In this document: positions 16,673 to 23,440 of the stretch, piece by piece
Layout: every line of letters begins with the position of its first letter
Position numbering within the stretch: the stretch's first letter is position 1
Source: JALYQB01 sp035640155
GTDB lineage: Bacteria > Actinomycetota > Actinomycetes > Mycobacteriales > Pseudonocardiaceae
Assembly (NCBI GenBank): GCA_035640155.1
Contig: DASQWR010000040.1
Location: 1-26,014, forward strand
Length of the DNA stretch: 26,014 nt
Direction of reading: 5' to 3'
The notes under the pieces: generated by a model
The model's database searches: none
What the model saw: the letters and a program-made list of their open reading frames with translations, nothing else
Told to the model about the DNA's origin: nothing
Translations under genes and position numbers: made by a program

Positions 16673-17149
16673 CTAGCCGTCCAGGATCTTGCCGAAGCAC
16701 CGGCTGTACGGCCAGCAGCGGTACTCCCCGAACGTGGCGATCTCGAGGTAGCCGGAGGTGGAGTAGAGGCTGATCGCCTCGGGTTGCCGGGTACCGGTCT
16801 CCAGCACCATCCGTCGGCGGCCGGCCGCGACGGCGCTGCGCTCGAGCTCGTCCAGCAGCAGTCGGGACAGCCCTCGCCTCCGCGCCCAGGGCGCCACGTA
16901 CATGCGCTTGATCTCCGCGTCCCCGTCGGCGAAGTCGGGGTCGTCACCGTCGTGCGACCGCCACCCCCCGCACCCGATCGCGTCGCCGTCGAGGTAGCCG
17001 ACGACGAAGGTCCCCAACGGCGGTGCGAACTCGCGGGGGTCAATCGGGCTGTCGTCCTGCTCCCCATAGCGCCGCACATACTCCTGCTGCACCTCGGCAA
17101 CGAGCTTTTGCGCGTCCGGGTGGTCGTAGGCGACGGTCCGCAGCTGCAC
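16673..17149 (-). CDS. GNAT-family N-acetyltransferase
   Basis: This 158-residue protein has one GNAT domain. The acetyl-CoA-binding motif A is YVAPWARRRGLSRLLLDELE at about 84-103, with the R-x-x-G-x-x loop at 90-96. Motif B follows with EAISLYSTSGYLEI. The N-terminal half includes FVVGYLDGDAIGCGGWR. The acceptor substrate cannot be told. The end, EYRCWPYSRCFGKIL, resembles a subgroup of actinobacterial GNATs of unknown role. The GTG at 17149 lies just downstream of a triple repeat whose nearest copy contains a TACGAT -10, so it may be leaderless; AGGG two bases upstream is too close to be a good ribosome-binding site. Downstream, ung starts after 11 bp. Confidence 0.88.
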   Translation of the reverse strand: MQLRTVAYDHPDAQKLVAEVQQEYVRRYGEQDDSPIDPREFAPPLGTFVVGYLDGDAIGCGGWRSHDGDDPDFADGDAEIKRMYVAPWARRRGLSRLLLDELERSAVAAGRRRMVLETGTRQPEAISLYSTSGYLEIATFGEYRCWPYSRCFGKILDG

Positions 17150-17154
17150 ATCCC

Positions 17155-17197
17155 TGATCGTAGGAGACCCTGATCGTAAGAGGACTGATCGTAGGAG
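17155..17197 (-). repeat. Triple direct repeat, possibly tandem -10 elements, before the GNAT gene
   Basis: TGATCGTAGGAG (17155-17166), TGATCGTAAGAG (17171-17182) and TGATCGTAGGAG (17186-17197) recur at 16 and 15 bp. On the gene strand each contains TACGAT, identical to the -10 proposed for the antitoxin gene. The nearest TACGAT (17162-17157) ends 7 bp before the GTG start. It could be three alternative -10 boxes or an operator array. Confidence 0.6.
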
Positions 17198-17261
17198 CGC
17201 CCGCAGCGGGCTCCCGGCGGCGTGCGCGGTGCACCACGCCCGACTCCGTGCGAGACGGCGT

Positions 17262-18227
17262 TCAGGTCCGGAAGTGGTCCCAGCCCCCGGGGCCGTCGTA
17301 GGGCCGCCCGTCGACCGTCACTCCGCTGCCCTCGCGCACGGTGCCGATCACGGCCCACCCCGCCGGCAGCGTGACGTCGGACGGGAACGTGGCGACCAGC
17401 GCGTGATCCTCGCCACCGGTGAGCACCCAGTGCAACGGGTCGACGCCGAGCGCGGAGCCGACGTCGACCAGCCGCTGGGGCACCGGGAGCGTGGCGGGGG
17501 ACACGTCGATGCCCACCCCGGATGCCTCGGCGACGTGGCCGGCGTCGGCCAGCAGCCCGTCCGAGGTATCGATCATCGCGGTGGCACCGGCCCTTGCCGC
17601 TTGCGGTCCGGCGTCGTAGGGCGGTTCGGGCACCCGGTGTGCTCCGACCACTGCGGCCGGCGACCGGAACCCCCGCCCGAGCACCGCGAGGCCCGCCGCC
17701 GCCCAGCCCAGCCGCCCGCACAGCGCGAGCACGTTTCCGGGACGAGCTCCCGCGCGGGTCACCGGGGGCCGTCCCTGCAGGTCCCCCAGCGCGGTGAGCG
17801 ACAGCACCACCTGCTCCGTGGTGACCACGTCCCCGCCGACGATGTCCGCCCCGAACCGGTCTGCCTCCTCCCGCATCCCGGCGGTGAGGCCGTCCACCGT
17901 GCTCACCGGGGTTCGGGCCGGGCAGCCCAGGCCCACGACGAGCGCCGTGGCCACCGCACCCATCGCCGCGACGTCGGCAAGGCTGGCCGCGACGGTCTTG
18001 CGGCCGACCTGGTGCGGAGTGGACCAGTTCAGCCGGAAGTGCACTCCTTCGACCAGCACGTCCGTGCCGACCACCACCCGCCCGTCGGGTGCGGCCACGA
18101 CCGCCGCATCGTCGCCGGGGCCCAGCAGCGTGCCCGGGGCAGGCGTGCGGCCCGCGGTGACCCTGCGGATCAGGCCGAACTCGCCGAGCTCGCCGACCTG
18201 CTGCTCGCCGCGGGGACCCACAGACAC
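17262..18227 (-). CDS. thiL: Thiamine-monophosphate kinase
   Basis: It phosphorylates thiamine monophosphate to thiamine diphosphate, the active cofactor. The 321 residues show the PurM-like superfamily landmarks: GEFGLIRRV at the N-terminus, LGPGDDAAVV, GTDVLVEGVHF, KTVAASLADVAAMGA, FGADIVGGD, MIDTSDGLLAD and LTGGEDHAL. The frame opens at a GTG at 18236, but GGAGG abuts that codon directly. The in-frame GTG at 18227 lies nine bases after GGAGG and is preferred, giving MSVGPRGEQQ. The start precedes a degraded transposase segment. A TTGACA at 18268-18263 may serve as -35, but no good -10 is seen. Confidence 0.95.
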   Translation of the reverse strand: MSVGPRGEQQVGELGEFGLIRRVTAGRTPAPGTLLGPGDDAAVVAAPDGRVVVGTDVLVEGVHFRLNWSTPHQVGRKTVAASLADVAAMGAVATALVVGLGCPARTPVSTVDGLTAGMREEADRFGADIVGGDVVTTEQVVLSLTALGDLQGRPPVTRAGARPGNVLALCGRLGWAAAGLAVLGRGFRSPAAVVGAHRVPEPPYDAGPQAARAGATAMIDTSDGLLADAGHVAEASGVGIDVSPATLPVPQRLVDVGSALGVDPLHWVLTGGEDHALVATFPSDVTLPAGWAVIGTVREGSGVTVDGRPYDGPGGWDHFRT

Positions 18228-18264
18228 CTCGATCACCCTCCGATTTCACTGTTCCATGATCGTG

Positions 18265-18870
18265 TCAAGACGGTTCATGGAGTCGCCACCTCGCGGACCC
18301 ATCCCGGCCATTCAGATCCTCGATGACCACGACGTCATGGGAGCGAACGACGCGGGTGGACAGCTTGTGCAGCCCGTCACGGCGGGCATTGCCGACGGGG
18401 TATCCAGTGCGGCCACCCGTGCTTTGGTCTTGTGCCACCGGTTGGACCCGACGGTGGTGCGCCGGTCGGGCCCACGGCGCCGGGCGGCCTGACGTTGGGC
18501 GCGGCGCAGCGCGGTCAGGGCGGCGTCGAGGTGGCGCGGGTTGGCACGACCTGTCCGGTGGACAGCACCGCCAGGGACGTTAGACCCAGGTCCACGCCGA
18601 CGACACGGCCGCCGGTCCGCGCGGACGGTGTAGGTCGGGCAGTTCCACGGAGAACGCGACATGCCAGCGGCCTCGCTGGTGGGATAGGGTCGCCGAGCGG
18701 ATCCGCGCGGTCCCGGCTTCCACCTTGCGGGTGGACTCGTGGGTACGGACGTGGCCGATGCGGGGGAGCTGGATGTGGCGGCGGTCCGGGCTGGCCCGGC
18801 ATCCCGCGAACCACCGACAACCGGGGTCACCTCCGCGAGCGGGCCGGCCGGGCGAAACGACACGAAACAA
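18265..18870 (-). pseudogene. TnpB (IS200/IS605- or IS607-type) remnant
   Basis: Pieces of a TnpB nuclease are spread over three frames on the minus strand. First comes PDRRHIQLPRIGHVRTHEST followed by RKVEAGTARIRSA, which seems to lack about five residues, and then GRWHVAFSVELPDL. Next is VVGVDLGLTSLAVLSTG, the RuvC-I Asp. Then NPRHLDAALTALRRAQRQ and SNRWHKTKARVA. Last is VGNARRDGLHKLSTRVV with HDVVVIEDLNG, the RuvC-II Glu. After IEDLNG (about 18310) similarity stops and a stop follows at 18265. The N-terminus, the RuvC-III/zinc-ribbon C-terminus and the 3' end that would encode guide RNA are missing. No terminal repeats, TnpA or serine recombinase are seen. The 695-bp stretch between thiL and the next gene holds only this relic. 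Confidence 0.88.
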
Positions 18871-18931
18871 TGGCTACGTTCCGTCGAACAGCTCACGACC
18901 CCACCGACGCAGGCGAGACGAAGGGCACGCC

Positions 18932-19168
18932 GTGGTCCAGGCATACATCCTCATCCAGACCGAGGTCGGCAAGGCCGCCGCGGTGGCCGCGGAGATCGCC
19001 GAGCTGCCCGGGGTGACCACCGCGGAGGGCGTCACCGGCCCGTACGACGTCATCGTCCGTGCCGAGGCCGGCAGCGTCGACGAGCTCGGTCAGCTCGTGG
19101 TCGCCCGGGTACAGGGAGTGGACGGCATCACCCGCACCCTGACCTGCCCGGTCGTGCGCCTGTCCTGA
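18932..19168 (+). CDS. Stand-alone Lrp/AsnC ligand-binding (RAM) domain protein
   Basis: This 78-residue protein consists only of the alphabeta ligand-sensing domain of Lrp/AsnC regulators: VQAYILIQTEVGKAAAVAAE, LPGVTTAEGVTGPYDVIVRA and VQGVDGITRTLTCPVV. No helix-turn-helix is encoded upstream in frame: the DNA before it is the TnpB relic on the other strand. Such single-domain proteins assemble as dimers or octamers and may sense amino acids or modulate full-length Lrp proteins. The GTG at 18932 has GAAGGG six bases upstream. It ends 2 bp before the DUF3515 gene, so the two are probably one operon. Confidence 0.9.
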   Translation: MVQAYILIQTEVGKAAAVAAEIAELPGVTTAEGVTGPYDVIVRAEAGSVDELGQLVVARVQGVDGITRTLTCPVVRLS

Positions 19169-19170
19169 CG

Positions 19171-19713
19171 GTGGGGTTCGGCGAACCGGTGCATCTGCCA
19201 CCCCGAGTGCTCGCAGCGGTGCTCGCCCTGCCGGTCCTGCTGGTGACCGCGGTACTGCTCGCGTCGGCGCTGGTCCGCAGCCAGGGCCCCGGACCGCTAC
19301 CGCTGGCCACCGTACCGGCGCCGGAGGCGGCCTCACCACAGTGCGTGGCGCTCGTCGCGGCACTGCCCGAGGACATCGACACCGGCGAGGACGGCACCGG
19401 TGCGGGACAGCTCGACCGCCGGCCGATCACGGATCCGGCCCCGGCCGGCACCGCCGCCTGGGGCGAGCCCCCGGTCGTGCTGCGCTGCGGGCTGGACCGC
19501 CCCGCCGAGCTGACCGCGAGCTCGCGCCTGCTGGCCGTCTCCGGTGTACAGTTCCTCGAGATCCCCGGACCGGGTGCGACAAGCTGGGTGGCGGTGGACC
19601 GGCCGGTCTACGTGGTACTCACGTTGCCCGTGGGATCGGGTAGCGCTGCGTTGCAGCGGGTGGCGGCCACGATCAGGATGACGCTGCCGCGCACCGACGT
19701 CGACCTCGGATAG
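19171..19713 (+). CDS. DUF3515 membrane-anchored/exported protein
   Basis: This 180-residue protein has a short N-terminal segment, then one hydrophobic helix at about residues 12-32 (VLAAVLALPVLLVTAVLLAS). An extracytoplasmic domain follows, with paired cysteines near PQCVALVAALPEDI and VVLRCGLDRPAEL that could form a disulfide. It belongs with the actinobacterial DUF3515 family (M. tuberculosis Rv2980, from memory), of unknown function, found next to ddl and gpsA. The GTG at 19171 lies 2 bp after the previous stop; a second in-frame GTG at 19189 is possible. It is convergent with the DUF742 gene. Confidence 0.85.
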   Translation: MGFGEPVHLPPRVLAAVLALPVLLVTAVLLASALVRSQGPGPLPLATVPAPEAASPQCVALVAALPEDIDTGEDGTGAGQLDRRPITDPAPAGTAAWGEPPVVLRCGLDRPAELTASSRLLAVSGVQFLEIPGPGATSWVAVDRPVYVVLTLPVGSGSAALQRVAATIRMTLPRTDVDLG

Positions 19714-19751
19714 CTCTGAACCCGACCCACCAGCGTCTGCGCGGGGCCAAT

Positions 19752-19807
19752 GTTCGCGCCGGCCCGTTTCGCATCGGCAGTTTCGCATCGGGCCAGTTCG
19801 CATTGGG
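19752..19807. repeat. Degenerate four-copy ~15-bp tandem repeat in a convergent gap
   Basis: gttcgcgccgg (from 19752), gtttcgcatcgg (from 19766), gtttcgcatcggg (from 19780) and gttcgcattggg (from 19796) recur about every 14-16 bp between the DUF3515 stop and the DUF742 stop. The units share (T)TTCGCATyGG. The 118-bp gap (19714-19831) shows no obvious terminator hairpin with a T-run. Confidence 0.6.
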
Positions 19808-19831
19808 CCTAGGGCCGGTCCGCGTAGCATC

Positions 19832-20248
19832 CTAGAGTCTGCGCAAACCGGCCAGCACCCGCTCCAGCAACAGGCGGTCCGGCAACCCGTCCTCGTCGGT
19901 CGGGTTGCGAAGCACCTCGATGAGGCCCGTCTCCACCATGTCGGCGAGCAGCACCCGCACGACCCCGAGCGGCAACCCGAGCAGGGCTGACACCTCGGCC
20001 ACCGAGTGCGCCCGGTCGCAGAGCAGCACAATCGGGACGTGCTCGACGGAGATCATCTCGGACGGTACCCGCCCCGCGCCGCTGGTGACGACGAGCGTCT
20101 CAACGGCCAGGTCGTGCACCGGCCTGGTGCGACCGCCGGTCCGTGCGTACGGTCGCACCGCCGCCGGCAGCTCCTCAGGCTCGCCCCACCGGTCCCATTC
20201 GTCGGCAGGTGGCCGGTCCAGGGTGATGCTGTCATCCGGATACGCCAT
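19832..20248 (-). CDS. DUF742 protein (conservon CvnC-like), orphan
   Basis: This 138-residue protein is of the DUF742 family. RPYARTGGRTRP precedes the body, which includes ETLVVTSGAG and a winged-helix-like core (LLCDRAHSVAEVSALLGLPLGVVRVLLADMVE in two helices), ending LLERVLAGLRRL. In Streptomyces conservons, DUF742 (CvnC) sits with a sensor kinase-like CvnA, a roadblock protein CvnB and a small GTPase CvnD; none is nearby here. The ATG at 20248 (MAYPDDSITLDRP) is preferred over the frame opening at 20284. It lies downstream of ddl on the same strand after a 150-bp gap containing a 14-bp palindrome, so it may have its own promoter. Confidence 0.85.
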   Translation of the reverse strand: MAYPDDSITLDRPPADEWDRWGEPEELPAAVRPYARTGGRTRPVHDLAVETLVVTSGAGRVPSEMISVEHVPIVLLCDRAHSVAEVSALLGLPLGVVRVLLADMVETGLIEVLRNPTDEDGLPDRLLLERVLAGLRRL

Positions 20249-20329
20249 TGCCACGCCCCACCTCGCTGCCCGCTCCCCGACCACGCGGCTTCCCGCGGCC
20301 GGGGAGCTTCGGACAGTTAACTAGGACTT

Positions 20330-20343
20330 CCCGGCATGCCGGG
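20330..20343. promoter_or_regulatory. Perfect 14-bp palindrome between ddl and DUF742
   Basis: CCCGGCATGCCGGG, a perfect inverted repeat without a loop, lies 81 bp upstream of the DUF742 start and 55 bp past the ddl stop. A -10-like TAGTTA (20323-20318, minus) lies 6 bp downstream toward DUF742, so an operator is plausible. No T-run follows, which argues against a simple terminator. Confidence 0.4.
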
Positions 20344-20398
20344 CCGGGTTCACCAGATCGGAGTAACGACGCGGCGGGAAAGACGAGAGACGATCACC

Positions 20399-21499
20399 TC
20401 AGCGTAGCCCGGTACCGCGCGCGAGTGCAGTATCGACGAGGGTCGCCAGCAGGGCGGGATACTCCAGCCCCGTCACTGCCCACATCCGCGGGTACATCGA
20501 GATCGGTGTGAAGCCCGGCATGGTGTTCACCTCGTTGACGGTGAGGGTGCCGTCCGCGCCGAGGAAGAAGTCGACCCGGGCGAGCCCCTGGCAGTCCAGC
20601 GCCCGGAACGCCTCCACCGCCATCGCCCGCAGCCGGGCGCTGACATCGTCGTCGAGCTTGGCGGGGATGTCGAACTCGCACGCGTCGTCGAGGTACTTGG
20701 CGTCGAAGTCGTACCAGCCCGCGGCACTGTCGGCGACGAGGCGGATCTCCGCCGGCAGGGATGCCTCCACCCGCCGGTCCGGGAACTCCAGCACCCCACA
20801 TTCGATCTCGCGCCCGGAGACACCGGCTTCCACGAGCACCTTCGGATCGACGGCGCGGGCGGTCGCGACGGCGGTATCAAGCTCCGCCCAGTCGTCGACC
20901 CGGGTGATGCCGACGGAGGAGCCCCCGCGGGCGGGCTTGACGAAGACCGGCAGACCGAGACGGTCGCGCTGCCCGGGGGTGAGCATCGCGGTGCCGGGCC
21001 GGAGCACGACCGCGTCGGTGACGCGCAGGCCGTCGGCTCGGAGCAGCTTGCGGGTGAACTCCTTGTCCATGCCGGCTGCGCTGGCGAGCACCCCCGCCCC
21101 CACATAGGGGATCCCGGCGAGCTCAAGCAGCCCCTGCATGGTGCCGTCCTCGCCGAAAGCTCCGTGCAGCACCGGAAACACCACGTCGACTCCGGCCAGC
21201 ACCTCCCCCGCGTGGCCCGCATCCAGGCGCACCAGCCCGCGGCGGGTGGGGTCGGCCGGGAACACCAGAGCGTCACCGGCACCGTCGACCGCGGGCAGCT
21301 GCCGGTCCCGGATCGCCAGCTCCGACGGATCGCCCGTGCCCAGCGCCCAGGCGCCGGCGCGGGTGATGCCGATCGGGAGCACATCGAACCGGTCCCGGTC
21401 CAGGTGGCTGAGCACGCTGCCCGCCGACACGCAGGAGATTGCATGCTCGGAACTGCGGCCACCGAAGATGACGGCCACCCGCACCCTGCGCTGCGTCAT
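20399..21499 (-). CDS. ddl: D-alanine--D-alanine ligase
   Basis: This ATP-grasp enzyme joins two D-alanines for peptidoglycan precursors. The 366 residues start MTQRRVRVAVIFGGRSSEHA. They show HGAFGEDGTMQGLLELAGIP, the ATP-binding FVKPARGGSSVGITRV, the EIECGVLEF Glu, and the catalytic/Mg-binding LARVDFFLGADG and NEVNTMPGFTPISMYP. The ATG at 21499 begins the family's conserved strand; upstream in-frame sequence has no homologous content. AGGG lies about nine bases upstream. It is followed by an orphan DUF742 gene and preceded by cysteine dioxygenase after 11 bp. Confidence 0.97.
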   Translation of the reverse strand: MTQRRVRVAVIFGGRSSEHAISCVSAGSVLSHLDRDRFDVLPIGITRAGAWALGTGDPSELAIRDRQLPAVDGAGDALVFPADPTRRGLVRLDAGHAGEVLAGVDVVFPVLHGAFGEDGTMQGLLELAGIPYVGAGVLASAAGMDKEFTRKLLRADGLRVTDAVVLRPGTAMLTPGQRDRLGLPVFVKPARGGSSVGITRVDDWAELDTAVATARAVDPKVLVEAGVSGREIECGVLEFPDRRVEASLPAEIRLVADSAAGWYDFDAKYLDDACEFDIPAKLDDDVSARLRAMAVEAFRALDCQGLARVDFFLGADGTLTVNEVNTMPGFTPISMYPRMWAVTGLEYPALLATLVDTALARGTGLR

Positions 21500-21510
21500 G
21501 GCCGCAGACC

Positions 21511-21984
21511 CTACCCCCGAGCGCCGCGCAGCAGCTCTGAACAGGACTCTGAGCGGGGACTGGCGGGGGAATTCCCGTTGACGTGCACGCTCACTGCGGG
21601 TACCGCACCGGTGTTGGTCAGCTGATGAACGTAGTGCGGGCCGAACGCGCGCACCCGGCCGGCAGCCAGATCGCGGGTGACCTCGACCGTGTTGCGGTGG
21701 GTTACCGCCCGTTCGCTCAGCGCCCCGGCCGCCACCGCGAACGCGCCCGAGACGGGTCCGTGGTCGTGCAGATCGGTGCCCTGCCCTGGCAGCCAGGACA
21801 GCAGCCACACCTCATGGCCGGCGGCGCGTTCGAGCAGCCGGCACCAGGGGGTGTCGGCGCGGTAGTCGACCAGCGGCCACCACCGCTCCGGGTGCGCTGC
21901 CAGCGACATCGCGAGTGCAGGAGGGCCACCGGGACGGGTGGCGGGACCGGCGGCGGGAACGGTGAGGTAGGGCACGGCGTGCAC
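21511..21984 (-). CDS. Cysteine dioxygenase-family cupin
   Basis: This is probably an iron-dependent thiol dioxygenase that oxidises cysteine to cysteine sulfinate. The 157-residue protein is a cupin. LHDHGPVSGAFAVAAG gives His73 and His75, and GPHYVHQLTN gives His120, the third ligand position. It lacks a second cupin motif. The GTG at 21984 has GGAGG six bases upstream, an excellent site. The next gene upstream on the same strand encodes a trans-sulfuration enzyme, which supports a cysteine-catabolism role; 3-mercaptopropionate or another thiol remains possible as substrate. The 295-bp leader region (21985-22279) holds a small cysteine-containing ORF, a hairpin and an 11-bp tandem repeat. 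Confidence 0.88.
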   Translation of the reverse strand: MHAVPYLTVPAAGPATRPGGPPALAMSLAAHPERWWPLVDYRADTPWCRLLERAAGHEVWLLSWLPGQGTDLHDHGPVSGAFAVAAGALSERAVTHRNTVEVTRDLAAGRVRAFGPHYVHQLTNTGAVPAVSVHVNGNSPASPRSESCSELLRGARG

Positions 21985-22025
21985 GGGGATCCTCCGCGGA
22001 AAGAGGGAGCCGACCGCGCAGACGT

Positions 22026-22046
22026 CGTCAGGTGGACGTCAGGTGG
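22026..22046. repeat. 11-bp tandem repeat in the cysteine dioxygenase leader
   Basis: CGTCAGGTGG occurs at 22026-22035 and 22037-22046, an 11-bp period of about one helical turn, 42-62 bp upstream of the cysteine dioxygenase start. The helical phasing fits a regulator binding two half-sites, but this is inference. Confidence 0.5.
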
Positions 22047-22060
22047 GCACGGTCAGCAGT

Positions 22061-22075
22061 GGTGAGGGGCTCACC
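22061..22075 (-). promoter_or_regulatory. Hairpin between the small ORF and cysteine dioxygenase
   Basis: GGTGAG-(3 nt)-CTCACC forms a perfect 6-bp stem with a 3-base loop. On the minus strand it overlaps the stop codon of the small ORF ending at 22071 and lies about 77 bp before the cysteine dioxygenase start. No T-run follows. Confidence 0.4.
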
Positions 22076-22220
22076 GCGGGGGACACAGTGCGCTCGCCAC
22101 CCGGCGCGTCAGAGCAGCGTTGTCCCTTGGGGACCGCCGGGCGAGGCTGAGCGAGCTGGGCACGACGAGATCGAAGCAGGCCGCCGTCGCCGGGTCAAGC
22201 CCTGCGGGGACCATGATCAT
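22071..22220 (-). CDS. Possible small protein or cysteine leader peptide
   Basis: This is a 49-codon open frame between the trans-sulfuration gene and cysteine dioxygenase on the same strand. It starts at ATG 22220 (MIMVPAGLDPATAACF) and ends LTRRVASALCPPR. An internal in-frame GTG at 22163 would give 30 residues. About five in six codons end in G or C, slightly below the neighbours but compatible with coding. No good ribosome-binding site is seen. The basic, then Cys-containing C-terminus recalls actinobacterial cysteine leader peptides that precede sulfur genes, and a hairpin overlaps its stop. I do not recognise it as a known family, and it may be chance. Confidence 0.3.
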   Translation of the reverse strand: MIMVPAGLDPATAACFDLVVPSSLSLARRSPRDNAALTRRVASALCPPR

Positions 22221-22279
22221 CGTCTCGCGGCGCTCTGGTTGGGTAGGCGGACCGTACTGCCGCGAAACGGTGATCGCCT

Positions 22280-23419
22280 CTACTGGACGCGGTCAAGGGC
22301 CTGCCACAGGTCGGCGAGCAACTCCTCGGGATCCTCGAGCCCGATCGAGATCCGCACCTGCCCCGGTGTGATGCCGGCCCCGGCGAGCGCGGCGTCGTCC
22401 AGTTGGCGGTGGGTGGTGGACGCGACGTGGCTCACCTTGGAATGCACGCTGCCCAACGAGCTCGCCACCTGCACCACCCGTAGCGCGTCACAGAAGGCCA
22501 TCCCGCCGGGACGTCCGCTCGCCACGTCCACCGTGATCAGGCCGCCGAAACGGCCAGCCCGGAACAGGCGGGCCGCAGTCGCGTGCTGCGGATGCGAGGG
22601 CAGGCCCGGGTAACGCACCCGGGTCACCGCGGGATGCCCGGACAGCTTGTCGGCGAGCAGCATGGCGCTCTGGCACTGCCGCTCGACCCGCAGATCCAGG
22701 GTGGCCAGCCCGCGGTGCAGCAGGAACGCCTCGTCCGGGGCGAGGCATCCCCCGAGGTCGACGCGGGCCTCCCGGACGGGCCCGAGATGCTCGGCGGTGC
22801 CGACCGCGACACCGCCGGTGGCATCCGCGTGCCCGCCGAGGGACTTCGTCGCCGAGTGCAACACCAGGTCCGCGCCGTGCTCCAGCGGCCGGCAGACCAC
22901 CGGCGATGCGAACGTCGAGTCGACCACCAAGCGTGCTCCTGCGCCGTGCGCGACCACGGCCAGTGCAGGCAGGTCCGGCACGGACAGCGTCGGGTTCGCC
23001 ACAGTCTCGGCGTAGACAATCCGGGTCCGCTCGGTCAGCGCGGCCCGGACGGCGACGGCGTCGGTGACGTCGACCAGGCTCACCCCGATGCCGAGGCGCG
23101 GCAGCCATCGGCTGAACAGCGAGTAGCTGCCCCCGTAGCAGCCGGCGGGCGCGATCAGGTGGTCGCCGGCGGTGAGGTGCCCGAGCAGCGCGGTGGAGAT
23201 CGCGGCCATCCCGGAGGCGAACGCCTCGGCCCGCACGTCGTCACGCCCGGGTGCTTCGCATGTCGCGACGGCGCCGGCAAACGCGGCAACCGTGGGGTTG
23301 TCGACCCGCGAGTAGGAGTAGCCGGGTGTGCGGCCGCCGAGGATGTCGGCGTAGTCCCCCGCAGTGTCGAACGCGAACGCCGAGGTGCGGACCACCGGCA
23401 GGCCGAGGGGACGCGACAT
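22280..23419 (-). CDS. Trans-sulfuration family PLP enzyme (cystathionine/methionine gamma-lyase type)
   Basis: This 379-residue PLP enzyme belongs to the Cys/Met metabolism family. Landmarks are YSYSRVDNPTVAAF, the PLP-phosphate FASGMAAIS, YAETVANPTLSVPDL, VVDSTFASP and the Schiff-base Lys192 in HSATKSLGGHADATGG. The C-terminal SLGSVHSKVSHVASTTHRQL and VRISIGLEDPEELLADL are typical of gamma-lyases and gamma-synthases. The reaction (cystathionine to cysteine, methionine cleavage, or gamma-replacement) cannot be settled from sequence. The downstream cysteine dioxygenase suggests a cysteine-generating gamma-lyase. The ATG at 23419 gives MSRPLGLP; a GTG three codons upstream (23428) is possible. 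It follows gpsA by about 20 bp. Confidence 0.9.
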   Translation of the reverse strand: MSRPLGLPVVRTSAFAFDTAGDYADILGGRTPGYSYSRVDNPTVAAFAGAVATCEAPGRDDVRAEAFASGMAAISTALLGHLTAGDHLIAPAGCYGGSYSLFSRWLPRLGIGVSLVDVTDAVAVRAALTERTRIVYAETVANPTLSVPDLPALAVVAHGAGARLVVDSTFASPVVCRPLEHGADLVLHSATKSLGGHADATGGVAVGTAEHLGPVREARVDLGGCLAPDEAFLLHRGLATLDLRVERQCQSAMLLADKLSGHPAVTRVRYPGLPSHPQHATAARLFRAGRFGGLITVDVASGRPGGMAFCDALRVVQVASSLGSVHSKVSHVASTTHRQLDDAALAGAGITPGQVRISIGLEDPEELLADLWQALDRVQ

Positions 23420-23440
23420 GACCTGCACGCTACCGCGCGC

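Noticed and set aside
17155..17197. A CRISPR array.
   Set aside because: The units are 12 bp with 3-4 bp between them, far too short for CRISPR repeats and spacers, and no cas genes are near.
18265..18931. An active TnpB with its guide RNA.
   Set aside because: At least two frameshifts, a missing C-terminus and 3' end, and no transposase partner make it a relic.
18312..18944. A 210-codon minus-strand open frame as a real gene.
   Set aside because: Only part of it matches TnpB; the first half and last third are out-of-frame translations of the same relic.
21985..22279. A SAM-type riboswitch ahead of the sulfur genes.
   Set aside because: I looked for the conserved cores of actinobacterial SAM riboswitches on the minus strand and could not place them. 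Only a simple 6-bp hairpin and a small open frame are supported.
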